Positions 10,623 to 22,314 are shown, numbered from the stretch's first letter. The stretch: DNA of 64,000 bases from Lactuca virosa (GCA_928212115.1 CAKMRJ010005523.1:248448618-248512617); one strand, 5' to 3'. Numbers and translations are program-made. Notes: a model not told the origin generated them from the sequence alone.

Positions 10623-11821
10623 GGACTGACTCGCACCCGAGTCGAATAACAAAAAAGTAAGGAAAGAATTCACTAAGAGGGTACCTAGCAGAAGCATAAA
10701 CATAAGCATACCATAAAATAATTGACAGGAGAATAAAGGAAACATACCAGTAATGACGTCTGATGCTGCCCTGGCCTCATCCATTGTGAGCTAAAAAGCA
10801 CGACCTCGAGCCCTCGGGGGCTCTGCCCTACCCTAGTGCCCATATGTGATCCACAATGTAATTGGTGTCGGAGCCTACGGCGGCCCCGTAGTGAGCAAGG
10901 GACAGTTAGCCTTAATATTGCCAACCTGAACCTTGCCACACTTGCCACAAGTGCGGCCCCTCTAACCTCTAGATCTCAAATCAGCGGCCTTGAACATGTT
11001 CGCTGCAGGCTACGTCTGCACCGGAGCCTACCTTCGTGCTCTTACCTGGAGCTCCATCACAATCTCTCGCCTCCTCGCGGCCTCCTGTAGGTCGACAAGT
11101 GTACCATAAAGCTGAGTGGACACAAACTGGCGGATATTCATCTTGAGCATGCCCAAGTACCGGGTCATCTAAGCTTGCTAAGAAGTAGCAAACTCAAGAC
11201 TAAAAAGAGCCCTCTCAGTAAACATCTTGGTGATATCAGTCACCGACTCAGTCCCCTGCCTCAAATCCAAATACTCTTGAGCCAACCTCTCCCTCACCAC
11301 TAATGGAACATACCTCATGCGAAACATCTCAGAGAAATGCTCCCATGTCACAGCAGCCCTCTGCTCAGGAGTGTACGAGCCAATCACCAATCTCCACCGG
11401 TCCTTCACCCTTGACTTGAGAAGGTTCAAGGCGCACTTGACCTTCTGGTCGGCAGAGAAGGAGCATGTAAAGAAACACCCCTCAGCATCGGACAACACCT
11501 CATCATGATAATCGGGTATTGATCCTCATCGAACATCGGGGGTTTTGTATTATTGAAGTCCCGGTATTGGAAGGCTCTCTCGTCATGAATCCATACGGCC
11601 ACAACAGTCGTGGTAGCTGTAGCAACAGAAAGTGCAGCATAACAATCATTGAAAAGCTCAATCATGGCGGTCTTGATAGAACCACACAACTCCGGAATTG
11701 ATCCTCGAACAGCAGTAACCACCTCAGCAGAAATCATCTCCTGAATCTGATCCTTAGTCAATCTTGGCCTATCCTTGCCGCCCGCCCCAACTCCTGAACT
11801 TTATCCCCTCGTAAGCACCAT
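10623..11821 (-). pseudogene. Element C gag and protease start
   Basis: The minus-strand ATG at 11821 begins MVLTRG, then hits TAA after six codons. The same frame continues KDRPRLTKDQIQEMI, a typical gypsy gag start. A frameshift near 11500 leads to LKSRVKDRWRLVIG and EYLDLRQGTESV of the retrotransposon gag domain. A single knuckle region CGKCGKVQVGNIKANC (about 10950-10895) has lost its His. After FQLTMDEARAASDVIT a 63-bp interval bounded by GT and AG precedes GTLLVNSF and the protease active site LFDSGA (about 10640). The protease ends soon after at the deletion joining it to RT. Confidence 0.8.
10685..10747 (-). other. Candidate mini-intron at the gag-protease junction of element C
   Basis: The minus strand reads ATTACTG|GTATGTTTCC ... 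CTTCTGCTAG|GTACCC. The interval is 63 nt and T-rich. Removing it gives DVITGTLLVNSF, the usual uninterrupted gag-protease junction of this family. The interval is also open in frame, so it may instead be translated. Confidence 0.45.
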
Positions 11822-11940
11822 ATTGAAAATAAATAAGAATATATCAGACAAGACTCATTTCATACCATACAAGCTATTCTAATAAACGAAACCCTAGGGG
11901 TTGTGACTTCATTGCTACGCGTATGGGTGCAGTGCTTCCG

Positions 11941-11960
11941 GTAGTACGGGCCCATACTAC
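11941..11960 (-). promoter_or_regulatory. Leader palindrome of element C
   Basis: GTAGTACGGGCCCATACTAC, self-complementary except one position, centred on GGGCCC. It lies 119 bp upstream of the gag ATG at 11821. Equivalent sites occur in elements A, B, D and E. Confidence 0.7.
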
Positions 11961-12576
11961 CTTCCACACCTACCTATATTAATCTTATAGCATCATCATA
12001 GCTGCCCTAACAACACAACACCTAGTATACACGTACATCCTATCCTTCCTCCTTACAAAATGGCTAGACATTCCTCAACTGCCCGACTGCTCACACATAA
12101 ACTCATCCATGAAACTTCCACCAACTCTGCAGCACTCGCGTATTCTAATCATATATAACACTGGATCATATAGACAGTCAAATACCTAATTGCACCCTAA
12201 GCCCTTAATCAGAAAAGAACGGGAAATAAGGCTAAACTAAACATTCTCAGACTATAAAATCTTAGTTATGTATAACTATGATGCATACACTAAGAAACTA
12301 CAATAATGATGTCAATTTCATAGGCTATCAAGTATCATATACCAGGCAATTCTATCATGTAGTTCCTAAAGATCGCTAACCTATCACTAGCATGTTGTTC
12401 TACCATAAACATAATAACAAATACAGTGTGAGTAACTTGGGGTATACTTTCTCGCTCCAGCTGATCGTACACATCACATCCTTCCTTGGTTACTTTTGAA
12501 AACCATTTTAAAACTTTACAGTTCCCTAGTTTGAGTCTAGATTCACACGAATGTTCATCCATTTCTCTTAAATCAA

Positions 12577-12589
12577 GGCTCTGATACCA
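12577..12589 (-). promoter_or_regulatory. Primer binding site of element C
   Basis: The minus strand reads TGGTATCAGAGCC, an exact match to the tRNA-Met complement, three bases inside the LTR. Confidence 0.9.
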
Positions 12590-12592
12590 ACT

Positions 12593-14184
12593 TGTAACAT
12601 CCCAAAAATCATAGAAATTTAAAATTTTCAAAAACAACCGTTATCCATAATGGTTTACAAGAAAAGCCATTGTTTCAAAAGTAAAATCATATCGGAGTGT
12701 CCCAAAAGTCAATATCATGAAAATAGGAAGATGTGCACGATCAAGCCTTCACTTTCCCACGATCCTCTGAAGTACCTGAAACAATAAACTGAAACTTTAA
12801 GCCAAAGCTTAGTGAGTCCCCCCCCCCCATAGTACCATCACACAACATAACAAACAAAGCTTGCAAATATGAGCCTTTAGCCTGAATGGACTGCCTCGTA
12901 TGGCCTACAAACCATCTGGATCGCTCTACGGGCCTTCAGCCTAACTGGATCTCCTCGCAGGGCCTACAGCCTATCTAGACTACCTCGGGTATCTTGGCCT
13001 TCAGCACAAAGCATGATCGCCTCAACCCAAACACAATATGTCAACATATTTAAAAAACAAACATAAAAACAGAACCAACAAATACAGATAACCATACCGA
13101 TCTACTAATTAATCATATTCTAGCATAACACCATCCTATAACCAGGTTACATAATCTAGTGGGCCAACATTGGTACCTCCGACCCACGAGTACTGTGAGG
13201 AAAATTCACCTCTCGGTCTGACACCTATTAATCAAAATATTGCCAACCTAAAAGTAATATCAATTTACCCAAAATACACTTTGGCCAAAATTGGTCAAAC
13301 TCAACAAACCAGCCGAGTTAACCCAGGCAAATTAACCTAGTTAAGTCAACCCAACTGAATCGACCCAGCCTCATACGTGGTGCATACTCAGATGTACGTG
13401 GGGCATACCCTGTTTGACCAAGGAGTTGGGACGTAGACCGCATATGCGAAACATACCATTTGGTACGCCCAACGTACGCACTTGTTCATCAACCCTTATC
13501 AAAATAGCTTAGTACATTATGTCTTTGTCATCCACAACCAGATCTATGCCCAAACTATCATTATAAGTCATAAAGTTTCCAACTTTATGACTTTTCATGG
13601 CTACAAATTCCTAATACCAAGAAACCCTAACTTCTTAATCCATTAGGATATCCTAGCACGTGTATGGGGAAGAAATAAAAGCCAAGATCACATTTTTATG
13701 CTTCTATACATCTCAAAATGTCTTAAAGTATAGATTATATGGGCTAGAGCATGCCATACTCAAAAAGGTCAAGACTTGGGACCAAAATGCTCCATGAATC
13801 AATACTAACAAGATCTAAAGAAATGCATGCCAAGTTTAAGACTTTATACCTCCAAATGATTCCAAAAGAGGATATTATTCTGGATCTAATGAGTCCCCCT
13901 CCTCCAAGGTGTTCTTCTCTTCTACCTTTTTCTTTTAATTCTACCAAAACACACACACACACAAAGCTCAAAAAGGCTCTAGATGGATTAGGGTTTGATT
14001 TTGGAGGTAAAACTAGATTGGAGGCCGATGAGGGAATGAGTCTTAAGGAGATAATGATGAATATAAAGGGTCAAAACCCTAAAAATTAGGGTTTGAGGAC
14101 CATGCACGTACACAAGGGCCAAAATGCAATTAATCTTCATACATAGGGTTAAAATTGGATATACCTCATCATTAAAATGTGACA
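12593..14184 (-). repeat. 5' LTR of element C
   Basis: 1592 bp with TG...CA ends: the minus strand starts TGTCACATTTTAATGATG and ends GGGATGTTACA. It contains GTACG-N5-CGTAC-type palindromes paired 21 bp apart (13373/13394 and 13442/13463), a donor-like GAGAG|GTGAAT at 13209, an acceptor-like TTTCAG|GTAC ending at 12776, a minisatellite (12890-13010) and a run of 11 C at 12818-12828. Confidence 0.88.
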
Positions 14185-15132
14185 AGAGATTAAGTTGTTA
14201 ATGAAGAAAAATATTTCTTACTGAAACCACGACGTAGCTAAGGAAGGCCCATGACGTGGTTGCGCGCTACAACGCGCCTGTTTTATCTGGACATGACCAC
14301 GACGTGGCAAAGGAATTGCCACGACATAGGATTCATATGATTTTACTTTGACCATTGACTTTTATCGTTGACTTTTTGCCAAGTTTGAATTTTGGTCAAA
14401 CTTGGGTATAATTCAATATTTGACTATGGATTGGTCCCGTTTTGCCTTTAGGAAGCTTGGGTTGGCTATTCTATTAATGACGTAGCTATTGAGCTTCTGA
14501 TGAGTGGTTCAAGTGAGTCTTCTCACTATACTATATATGATGCTAGTTGTCTTTATGATACTTAGATGAATGACCATGGGGGTAGCATATGGCAATTGTA
14601 TGAAACACCATGGGCTAGCCCATACCAGTTGTATGAAAGACTATGTGGGTAGTCCATGACACTTGGATGTAAGACCAGGATTTAGCTCTTGGCATTGCAA
14701 GGAAAAACCATGGGGGTAGCCCATGAAAATTGGATGTAAGACCAGGATTTAGCCCTCGACATTGCAAGGAAAGACCATGGGGTAGCCCATGACACTTGCA
14801 TGTAAGACCGAGATTTGACCCTCGTCATTTCAGGGAAAGACCATGTGGGTAGCTCTTGCCAAATGTATGTATGCTATGTGGTATTATGGAGAACTCACTA
14901 AGAATTGTGATTACAGTTTATGTTTAAAATGTTATCAGGTACTTCTGGTTCCAAAGGGAAGGGACCCGCTTGATCGTACTGCATCCCTTGGATATTTGTT
15001 CAACATTGACTTTTTTGATTTTACTCTGGTGTTTTAAGAATATTTTTACTCTGATTTATTTTGTAACAAATGAATGAACGGTTTTGATTTATTCAAAATG
15101 AAATTTTTACTCGATATTTTTGTGACGTTTCA
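14185..15132 (+). repeat. 5' LTR of element E, 5' end missing
   Basis: Ends GTGACGTTTCA directly before a primer site. It carries two pairs of CCACGACGTGG-like palindromes (14227/14249 and 14297/14319, 22 bp apart), a donor-like AA|GTGAGT at 14513, an acceptor-like TTATCAG|GTAC at 14938, and between them a 67-bp-unit minisatellite. Confidence 0.78.
14570..14860 (+). repeat. 67-bp minisatellite in element E LTR
   Basis: Three to four diverged units beginning ACCATGGGGGTAGCCCATGA and containing GATGTAAGACC.GGATTTAG. It sits inside the donor-acceptor interval of the LTR. Confidence 0.8.
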
Positions 15133-15135
15133 AGT

Positions 15136-15148
15136 TGGTATCAGAGCC
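15136..15148 (+). promoter_or_regulatory. Primer binding site of element E
   Basis: TGGTATCAGAGCC, an exact tRNA-Met complement, preceded by the LTR end CA and three spacer bases (AGT). Confidence 0.9.
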
Positions 15149-16024
15149 TTGGTTTGAGGGATTCAAAGACATTTCCAAGTGTGTCTGAACTCAAACTGAT
15201 GATTTATAAAATCTTTTAAAAGAAAATGATTTTCTACTAAGGTTTTATAAATTAAACGAGGTTCAATGCATGCAATCATCCAAGCTCAAGTTGATATGTT
15301 ATATGTGATATGGTAGGATATGCATGTTAGAAATTAGAGTCATAATCTACTCACGGTTGCATGCTAGGATGCCTGCTTAGGAGAGATGCCTTTTGTGACT
15401 GATATGTGTATTTTTAGAGATGCATGATTTCCTGATAAATTTGCTGCTCGAATTATGTGTTATAAGGATCTTCAGGAATTTTGTGTTATAATTTTCTCAC
15501 CTTTATGATGCCTTATTTCCAGATAAATTTGCTGCTCGAATGCTGCTTGCTTTGTCCTATGTGAGACCCGTATTTATGTTAATTAACTATTAAGCGAATA
15601 CGTTAGGTTGCATACCACAAATATTAAATATTTTTAGAATGTTCGATTTGGCTCTGTTGCGCAGCTCTTGTTTGATTCCAACAGTTATAGTGGATCATCC
15701 TTCAGTCAAAAGATTGTTTAATGTTTGTTGCATGTGATTGTATTCGCAACATAGTTAGTTGACAATAGTATGGTGTATTCGTTTGGGAGCAGGTATATAT
15801 GATTAGATTGGTCGGTAGTGGACATGAGTAGTGACTTGGGAATTTTGAGACTATTCTTGGGATGAATACGGATAGGCATGGAAGGTAGTATGGGCCCATA
15901 ATACTGATATCACAAGATCCATAAGGAGATAAAGAAGAGTCGAAAAGGTTTTTAAGGAGCTGGTTGAGAGTAGATAGCATGGTTGACACTATCATTCATT
16001 GCAATTTATTCCCGTCTTTATCGG
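15149..16024 (+). other. Untranslated leader of element E
   Basis: Noncoding. It shares blocks with the leaders of A and B: TGCTGCTTGCTTTGT at about 15541, the segment around 15650-15715 (CGCAGCTCTTGTTTGATTCC), and the GGAAGGTAGTATGGGCCC palindrome at 15885-15904. Element D is inserted 120 bp after the palindrome, about where gag would begin. Confidence 0.7.
15885..15904 (+). promoter_or_regulatory. Leader palindrome of element E
   Basis: GTAGTATGGGCCCATAATAC, the conserved GGGCCC-centred palindrome with one extra A in the right arm. Confidence 0.65.
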
Positions 16025-17684
16025 TGTAACATCCCAAAAATACTGATAAAATTTTTCATTTTAAAAATCAATAGTTCAAACACCAATTTGTTCGAAAACA
16101 TCCACATAGTACAATATCAGAATCATCAGAGTAATAATATCCAAAAAGTGCAGAAATCATGAGGGGATGATGTTGTGGCATCATGTCGGGCCCTTTCATA
16201 TAGTATCAGAAGTACCTGAAACAATAAACATAAACTGTAAGCGCAATACTTAGTGAGTTCCCCCAAAGTACCACATACCAAACATACAACTAATCCTCAC
16301 CCTAGGGTATATATCAACCCAATAATAAATATGGGCCCCGCCCTGGGGCCTCGTCCTAGGGTATATTTCAACCCGAACATGCCATAGTGGGCCCCACCAT
16401 GGGGTGTATTCCAACCCGAACATGCCATAGTGGGCCCCACCCTAGGGTATATCTTAACCGACATACAACAGTGGGCCCCGCCCTAGGGTGTATTTTAACT
16501 TGATCACACAACACATATATCACACAATAGCTAACATACTACATAACTGAATAATGGGCTGACATTGGTGCCTTCGACCCAGAGATAGAGTGAGGAGACT
16601 CACCTCCAACTAAAGATAATTTAATCAAACACTCAAGCCAATGCGAAAATGCTCCTCACACTAAACATAAAACAATTACGACCCTAGTAAAAATTAGGGC
16701 CTTAACCCAAAACAATGCTCCAATTCATCCTTTTTCATAATAAGGGCAAAACACCATTTTTCCCTTTCCATACATAACTAAACTAACCAAAGCGCAATAC
16801 CCCTAATGGCCCAAGGCTCAAAAATCAAACCAATTAGGTTGCTGAGAGAATGCATGGCATCCACCATATGATGCCTGGCATTCCAACGCCTAGCGTTCTC
16901 AGGGATAAGCCTGGCATAAACCCCTTAATTCCAAATTCTAAATTAAGGTCTTAATGGCTTAAGACCTAATGTCCACACTTCAGATCCAAGACTAAATAAA
17001 CGTCTAAATCCATAAAGTTGCAATCTTTATGCCTTTAAATGACAACAAAGTGCCAAAAACCAAGATCATAATTCCTTTAACTTCCTAAACTTCCATAACT
17101 CTTACATGGAATAGTATCAAGGTCCAAGCTTGCATTTTTATGATCCTAAGCACTCTAAAATGCTTGAAAGGACAGCTCAAAACTGTGGAGTATTCCAAAC
17201 TCACAAAGATCAAGATCTTGGGACCAAAGAGGACATAATACTAAGATTAATCAAGATCTAAAAAATTAATCATCAAGATCTGAACTTTATACCTCCTGAA
17301 GATGCACTAAGATGCAAAGAGTCTAGATCCAAAGGCTTGAGAGCAACACTAAAACTCCAAGAGCTTTCCTTCACCAATAAGAACACCAAAAAGTCACTAA
17401 AAGCTTGAAATTTTGCTAAAAAGGTTTAGGGTTTTGAAATGGGCTAAGAAAGAGATGGAGGTTGGAGTTAAGAAAGGTTTTGAGGCCATCAGGATCTTTA
17501 AATAAGGTGCAAACCCTAAAAATTAGGGTTTGTCCTCTGTGTGCGGATGCCTGGCGTCCACATACTTATTCATGGCGTTCCAACACCCAGTGTTCTCACC
17601 CTTATGCCTGGCGTTTGGGACCAAAAATGCAAAATTATTAATAAACATAGCCAAAAATGTAAACATCTGGAAACTGGCATTACA
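16025..17684 (-). repeat. 3' LTR of element D
   Basis: 1660 bp; on the minus strand starts TGTAATGCCAG after the polypurine tract and ends GGGATGTTACA. ATGCC-N-GGCAT-type palindromes start at 17604/17583, 17568/17547, 16907/16886 and 16871/16850, each pair exactly 21 bp apart. TATA-like TTATTTAAAG at 17505-17496, donor-like GGAG|GTGAGT at 16603 and acceptor-like TTTCAG|GTAC ending at 16216. Confidence 0.88.
16290..16510 (-). repeat. Minisatellite of about 43 bp in element D 3' LTR
   Basis: About four units with CCATAGTGGGCCCCACC and AGGGTATATTTCAACCC. The same array is in the 5' LTR at about 45095-45310. Confidence 0.8.
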
Positions 17685-17720
17685 AATCTCCCCCACTTGA
17701 ATCAAACTTCATCATCAAAT
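17685..17720 (-). promoter_or_regulatory. Polypurine tract of element D
   Basis: The minus strand reads GATGATGAAGTTTGATTC then AAGTGGGGGAGATT before the 3' LTR TG. Confidence 0.85.
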
Positions 17721-18290
17721 TATACTTCTGCAAACAAGTCGGGGTAGTGATCCCTCATCTCATCCTCCGTCTCCCACATCCACCTAGAGCCCTTTCAGTG
17801 TTGCCATTGCACCTTCACCAGGTTCATCACCTTATTTTGTAGAGCCCTGGTCTTCCTGTCGAGGATCACAATCGGCCTCTCCATGTAGTTCAGGTGCTCA
17901 TCCACCCGAATATCGTCCAAAGAAATAACCGCTAAATCACCATCTACACACTTTCGCAACTGCGAAACATGGAAAGTGTTGTGGATCAAACTGAGGTCAT
18001 CAAGAAAATCCAGCAGTATGCAACATTGCCCACCCAGGCGGATATGCTAGAATGGACCAATAAATCGAGGGCCCAGCTTGCCCTGCTTCCGAAACTAGAT
18101 GACACCTTTCTGAGGTGACACCTTCAGAAGTATCAAGTCCCCATCCTGAAACTCGAGGTCTGAACGTTGCCGGTCTGCATAACTCTTCTTCTGGCTTTAC
18201 GCGACTTACAACCTGTCGCGCACCTGCTGAATCAACTCAGTAGTCTTGAGTACCACCTCGGTACTCACCATGACCTGATGCCCGAAATCT
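17700..18290 (-). pseudogene. Element D integrase C-terminal tail with chromodomain-like end
   Basis: From about 18275 the minus strand reads VMVSTEVVLKTTELIQQVRDRL, with stops, then SYADRQRSDLEFQDGDLILLKVSP and GPRFIGPF. From 17995 it reads LIHNTFHVSQLRKCVDGD, IRVDEHLNYMERPIVILDRKTRALQNK, VKVQWQH and, after a stop, WMWETEDEMRDHYPDLF. This is the same segment that ends the pol polyprotein of A and C. It is the only pol part D keeps, next to 2.7 kb of noncoding DNA, so D's pol was replaced rather than simply worn down. Several stops show it is not translated as one protein. Confidence 0.8.
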
Positions 18291-18817
18291 AAAAACCAAC
18301 ATCTTGTCTGACTCCCCGACAAACAAACCACTTTAAAGCACAACCAATATGGCTCCACTTCGCTATCTAATCCGAATGAAATCCTTACGACCCTAAATTA
18401 TCCTGTTGATACCAGAGAAAAGAACCTTGGGCATTTATCGACGCCTAAGACCTCTCAGCCAAAGCAAAGGTGACTCGCCATACAAGTTTCAATCATTGGT
18501 GCCCAACGAATGCACCATTACATCCTGCTAACCTAACATTCACAATTCAATCCACCAAAGATATTTTGAGCTCCGAGCTATTCTACCAATTATCTGAAGC
18601 GCCGGATTCCTGACCAGTCGCTGAAATCGACATCTCTTCAAATGACAGTACCACGAGACTCTATCCAAGAGTCTGTCTGGCAAAGGTACTCAAACATACT
18701 TTTATATAGGGCTTCAACAACCCTCCTGTTCCAACCAGGGATAACATAACCAACCATTACACCAATGCATCATAACCTCACTTTTCTCTAAATGAATGCT
18801 ACACGCTTAGCTGTATT

Positions 18818-19306
18818 CAGTGTTATAAAACTCACCGAGTTGGCCGATTACTCCTCTGAGTACTCGCTACTCGGCCCGTTACTGAGGCGAGTTACAGAAT
18901 CCCGAGTACTCCCTGATCGGCCTCTTACTGAACTGAGAAGTGTTGTAAGAATCCGTCAACTCGGTGATTAATATATATAATATACTTAATGATTTATTAT
19001 TTAACACACACATGTGATTATTACTACATATATATCTTAAACTTTCAGTAATTATTCACGAAGTGAGACCATTATGTGTTTTTCAGTTTTTGTGTATTCA
19101 CATGTATCTAATTTTGTTATATATTTCAAACAACTTATGATTTTAGCTTATGATTTTGACATATATAATTTCCCTAAAAATATTTCTACATGAATTACTG
19201 AATCCGAGTACTACCCCAGTACTACCGAGTACTCCCAAGTACTCCTGAGTACTCGCTACTCGGTAGTCGGCCGAACAGGTACCGAGTAACGAGCTCTACA
19301 ACATTG
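18818..19306. mobile_element. hAT-type MITE in element D
   Basis: 489 bp with terminal inverted repeats CAGTGTTATAAAACTC and, reversed, CAATGTTGTAGAGCTC. Flanks are GCTGTATT (18810-18817) and GCTGTAGT (19307-19314), an 8-bp target duplication matching at 7 of 8 as expected for hAT transposition. Subterminal GAGTACTCGCTACTCGG motifs occur on both sides. There is no transposase, so it is non-autonomous. Confidence 0.85.
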
Positions 19307-19870
19307 GCTGTAGTCTTACATCACAACTGACCCCAAATAGCCCACAACTTCCCTCAAATCCATGAATGTTGTGGCATTTCCACAGTCTCACAACTCGACC
19401 TGCCATGGTCTAATCCCATCTAGAGGAAACTACAAGCCTAATCATAGCTCCTTAACATCTCTACAACTGCTCATAGACTAGGTGAATGCTACAGGCCACC
19501 CCGCAGTCTTACAACATTACTACACTACCTACTAACCTAGTGAATGCTACGGCCACCCTGCAGGCTTACATCACTTCTATCACTACCTGTCAACCTAGTG
19601 AATTCTACGGTCACCCCGCAGTCTTACAACGCTTCTATCACTACCCGCCAACCTAGTGAATGTTGTGGCCCAGTCGCAATCTTACAACACTTCTACCATT
19701 ACCTGCCAACCTAGTGAATGCTACGGCGCATCCGCAGTCTTACAAACACTTCTACCACTACCTTCCATCCTAGTGAATGATACGGCCCAACTGTAGTCTT
19801 ACAACACTTCTACCACTACCATCCAAACTAGTGAATGCTACGGTCCAACCAGAATCTTACAACACTTCCG
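19307..19870 (-). repeat. Diverged tandem repeat of about 60 bp in element D
   Basis: Seven to eight units on the + strand of the form CCAACCTAGTGAATGCTACGG followed by GTCTTACAACACTTCTACCA. Units vary in length by a few bases. Confidence 0.85.
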
Positions 19871-20412
19871 TTCTTGCTATTGGCTCACTTCATGGTCTTT
19901 CCATGACATACATTCTACTGTATGTAGTCAGGGGTTAGGTAGACGGTCAAACAGATGGTTCACCCGAGAGCAAACAATCATACAAGAACATCACAAACGA
20001 GCATTAGACCAAGAGTTCTCAGGCTATCTAACTTAATATACATAAGATCCCGAGCCACCACTACCAAGTGACCTTGCCTACCACCACGTAGGTAACTAGC
20101 CTTCCCTAGTTATCTTTCTAAAACTGATTCCCAAACAAGTCCTTTCATGGTTGTATATTCATAACTCGGTTAACTATCCTTCCCAGTTAACCCTTAACCA
20201 AACAATGTCTTAACCGCATCACCTAATCAACCGGTTAAGGCCTCACCGACCTATAAATAACTTTCTCCACACTTACCATCTGTCCTACCTTGGATCTCCC
20301 CAACCGAAAGGATTTCCAACGAACCCTTAGCAGACACATATCGTCCTAGAATCCTGACATGGATACGAACTCCTCATTATCTCGTACTAGGAACTATTCC
20401 TTTCACTCCAAA

Positions 20413-20437
20413 TGATTCTCCCCCATTTGGATTCAAC
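20413..20437 (-). promoter_or_regulatory. Internal polypurine-tract-like site in element D
   Basis: The minus strand reads TTGAATCCAAATGGGGGAG then AATCA, nearly identical to the terminal tract but 2.7 kb away from the 3' LTR and not followed by an LTR start. Element B has the same sequence at 37360-37380. Confidence 0.55.
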
Positions 20438-21129
20438 TACACACTGTCAACTTTATCATCATTCGAGTTCCTAAACCAACCCACAAACTTGCTGCTCAAG
20501 ACCACCACTGAATCGATCAAGCAAAAACTAAGGTTCCATGACCACACGATTTAAGGTACCCATACCCTACTATTAGGCTATACACTTCAGTAGACTCAAC
20601 GAAAGGTTGAGGCATACAAAGCACTTCCACTAATACATCTCCAAGATCCTCAAACAAGATCAACCGATGACAAGGAATGATTAAACCAACTATCGAAAAT
20701 GGATAGACAACCAATCCAATGATCCTCTTATTGCCGAACGAACCCATATGAAAATGCATCAACCACTCCCTGAAGGCAGGAACTAGATAACCTCCTCAAC
20801 CCAAGGCACTAAAGCCATGAAATAAGACCAGTTACTGCTCTTTTGGGTAGAACACCCAGTTCTCTCTTTTAGATCCACTTTTATCCTAACCTTGCACCTT
20901 CGTGTTGAAACCTAAGTTTGATTCAACCAAATACACCCTAATCATGACTCCTTGTATACAAAACGACATAAATCAACTTCTGATCATAATAAATATACCA
21001 ATCATAATGGTGCTATAAATCTTACATAATCAGGACATAACATTCCACACGCACCATCAAAGAATCAAAAGCATAAATGATGAAAACATGAAGGAGAAGA
21101 AGATAATACATATCAATAGAGTCTCGAAA

Positions 21130-22314
21130 TCCTGCTTCCTCCTCCCGCAGGTGCACATGTAATGGAATCTGAGTCGTCCCAACCGCTAAACATGGGAAAT
21201 TTGCCCTAAGGTGACTAGACTGATGACAACGATGACATAACTCTACCTCCAGGCTGTATTCTTGGCGAAGGCGGCCCTTCCGTCTGCACCTGCCGCATTT
21301 GGACTTGTCGCGCCCACACTCATTGGTTTCTCCACCATTAGCATAAATGTTGAGGTCCTTTTGGCTTTCAAAACTTGACACAAAAACGTCAAGTTTCTTG
21401 GATGTTGCTAGTAGAATCGGATCATGCGACCACTTACTTTTCCCCAGCCGTGTCCCCAAACCAAACTCCTGCTCCTGAGTCCTGGGCCTCTTCGCCTGGC
21501 CCACTACGGTCTGAACCTGCTCAGGCTTCCTCTTTCCGAGGTGCTCCAAATCAATTTCATGCTCTCAGACTCTGGCTATCATATCATTTAGGGTCTTGCA
21601 CCCTGGTAAGCTCACAAGCTCACTAACGTTATCCCTCAACATGTCATGATACCTCATCTTCTTCATCTCCTCATTTGCAGCGTACTGCAGAACCAACAAA
21701 GCTTTATTTCTCTCTTTCTCTCTTTCTCTCTCTCTCTGAACTTGGCGGTGATCTTCACGACAGTCTCAGTAATCTGACGAAGGTCTTGAAACTCCCTCGA
21801 TAACTAGTGTAAATTCCATCTGGAAACTCGAAACAAAATCCTCCCAAGTCATGACTGCCACAGCCGCAGTCCCCACAACTCGACCAACCTTATCCCACCA
21901 GTCACGTGCCCGGTCCTTCAACAGGCAGGATGAAAATATCACATTTGCCTCCTCAGGGTAAAAGCTCATCCACTGAGCATTCTCTATTTCAGCGATCCAG
22001 TTTCAGTTAGTGATGGGGTCCTTAGCCCCAAAGAATTTAGGAGCTCCACAAGCCTTGAACTCCTAAAATGAGGGAGTTCGTGCTACTACCTGACTTGCAG
22101 TGACCTCGGCACGAAAAGCCCTAAGACGCACCTCCATAAGCTCCTTGATACCCTCCTTTATGGTACCGAACCTCACAGGGGTACCATCCAAAACTCCATG
22201 GGTAACCTCGGCTGCAATGAGCTCGTGTAGCCTCTCGTTAATTGGTTCCGTGCCAGAGCCAGAACAAGAACCCGAACCTGAGCCAGAACCTCCTCCTCGA
22301 GTAATCACCACCAT
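21130..22314 (-). pseudogene. Element D gag, broken
   Basis: The minus-strand ATG at 22314 gives MVVITRGGG and a Gly-Ser run, then EAAEVTHGV..TPVRFGTIKEGIKELM, which is near-identical in layout to gag of A and B. Stops at about 22063 and 21990 interrupt it. The core is visible as DRARDWWDKVG and MTWEDFVSSFQMEF at 21910-21815. A GA microsatellite at 21708-21738 adds a run of Arg-Glu codons. Beyond it, LEYAANEEM-like text, IARVRENEIDLEHLGKRK and two worn knuckles (CGRCRRKGRLRQEY and CHRCHQSSHLRANF, each missing its last Cys) end the gene near 21130, where T-rich sequence begins. Confidence 0.8.
21706..21738. repeat. (CT)n microsatellite within element D gag
   Basis: CTCTTTCTCTCTTTCTCTCT-type run, in frame on the minus strand as RERERERE. 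Confidence 0.9.

Larger units (their letters stand above)
1949..14184 (-). mobile_element. Element C: Ty3/gypsy (Tekay/Del-like chromovirus), interrupted by element I
   Basis: On the minus strand the order is 5' LTR (12593-14184), primer site, leader, gag, protease, RT-RNase H, integrase, chromodomain-type tail, polypurine tract and 3' LTR (46 bp visible, the rest displaced by copia J). Element I splits the integrase between 8812 and 2594; removing it, with one target-site copy, joins CWGDVG to HRAVGRTEVV in frame. Pol carries stops and a protease-RT deletion, so the element is dead. It abuts, and probably disrupts, the LTR of older element E at 14185. Confidence 0.88.
18290..21020 (-). other. 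Noncoding centre of element D
   Basis: No coding similarity is seen. It contains a hAT-type MITE (18818-19306), a diverged tandem array (19307-19870) and a second internal polypurine-tract-like site (20413-20437). The array resembles noncoding sequence of element B at about 37598-37860. Confidence 0.65.

Noticed and set aside
19490..19870. Regular repeats considered as a CRISPR-like array
   Set aside because: The units are contiguous diverged tandem repeats without unique spacers of constant length, in a plant retrotransposon.
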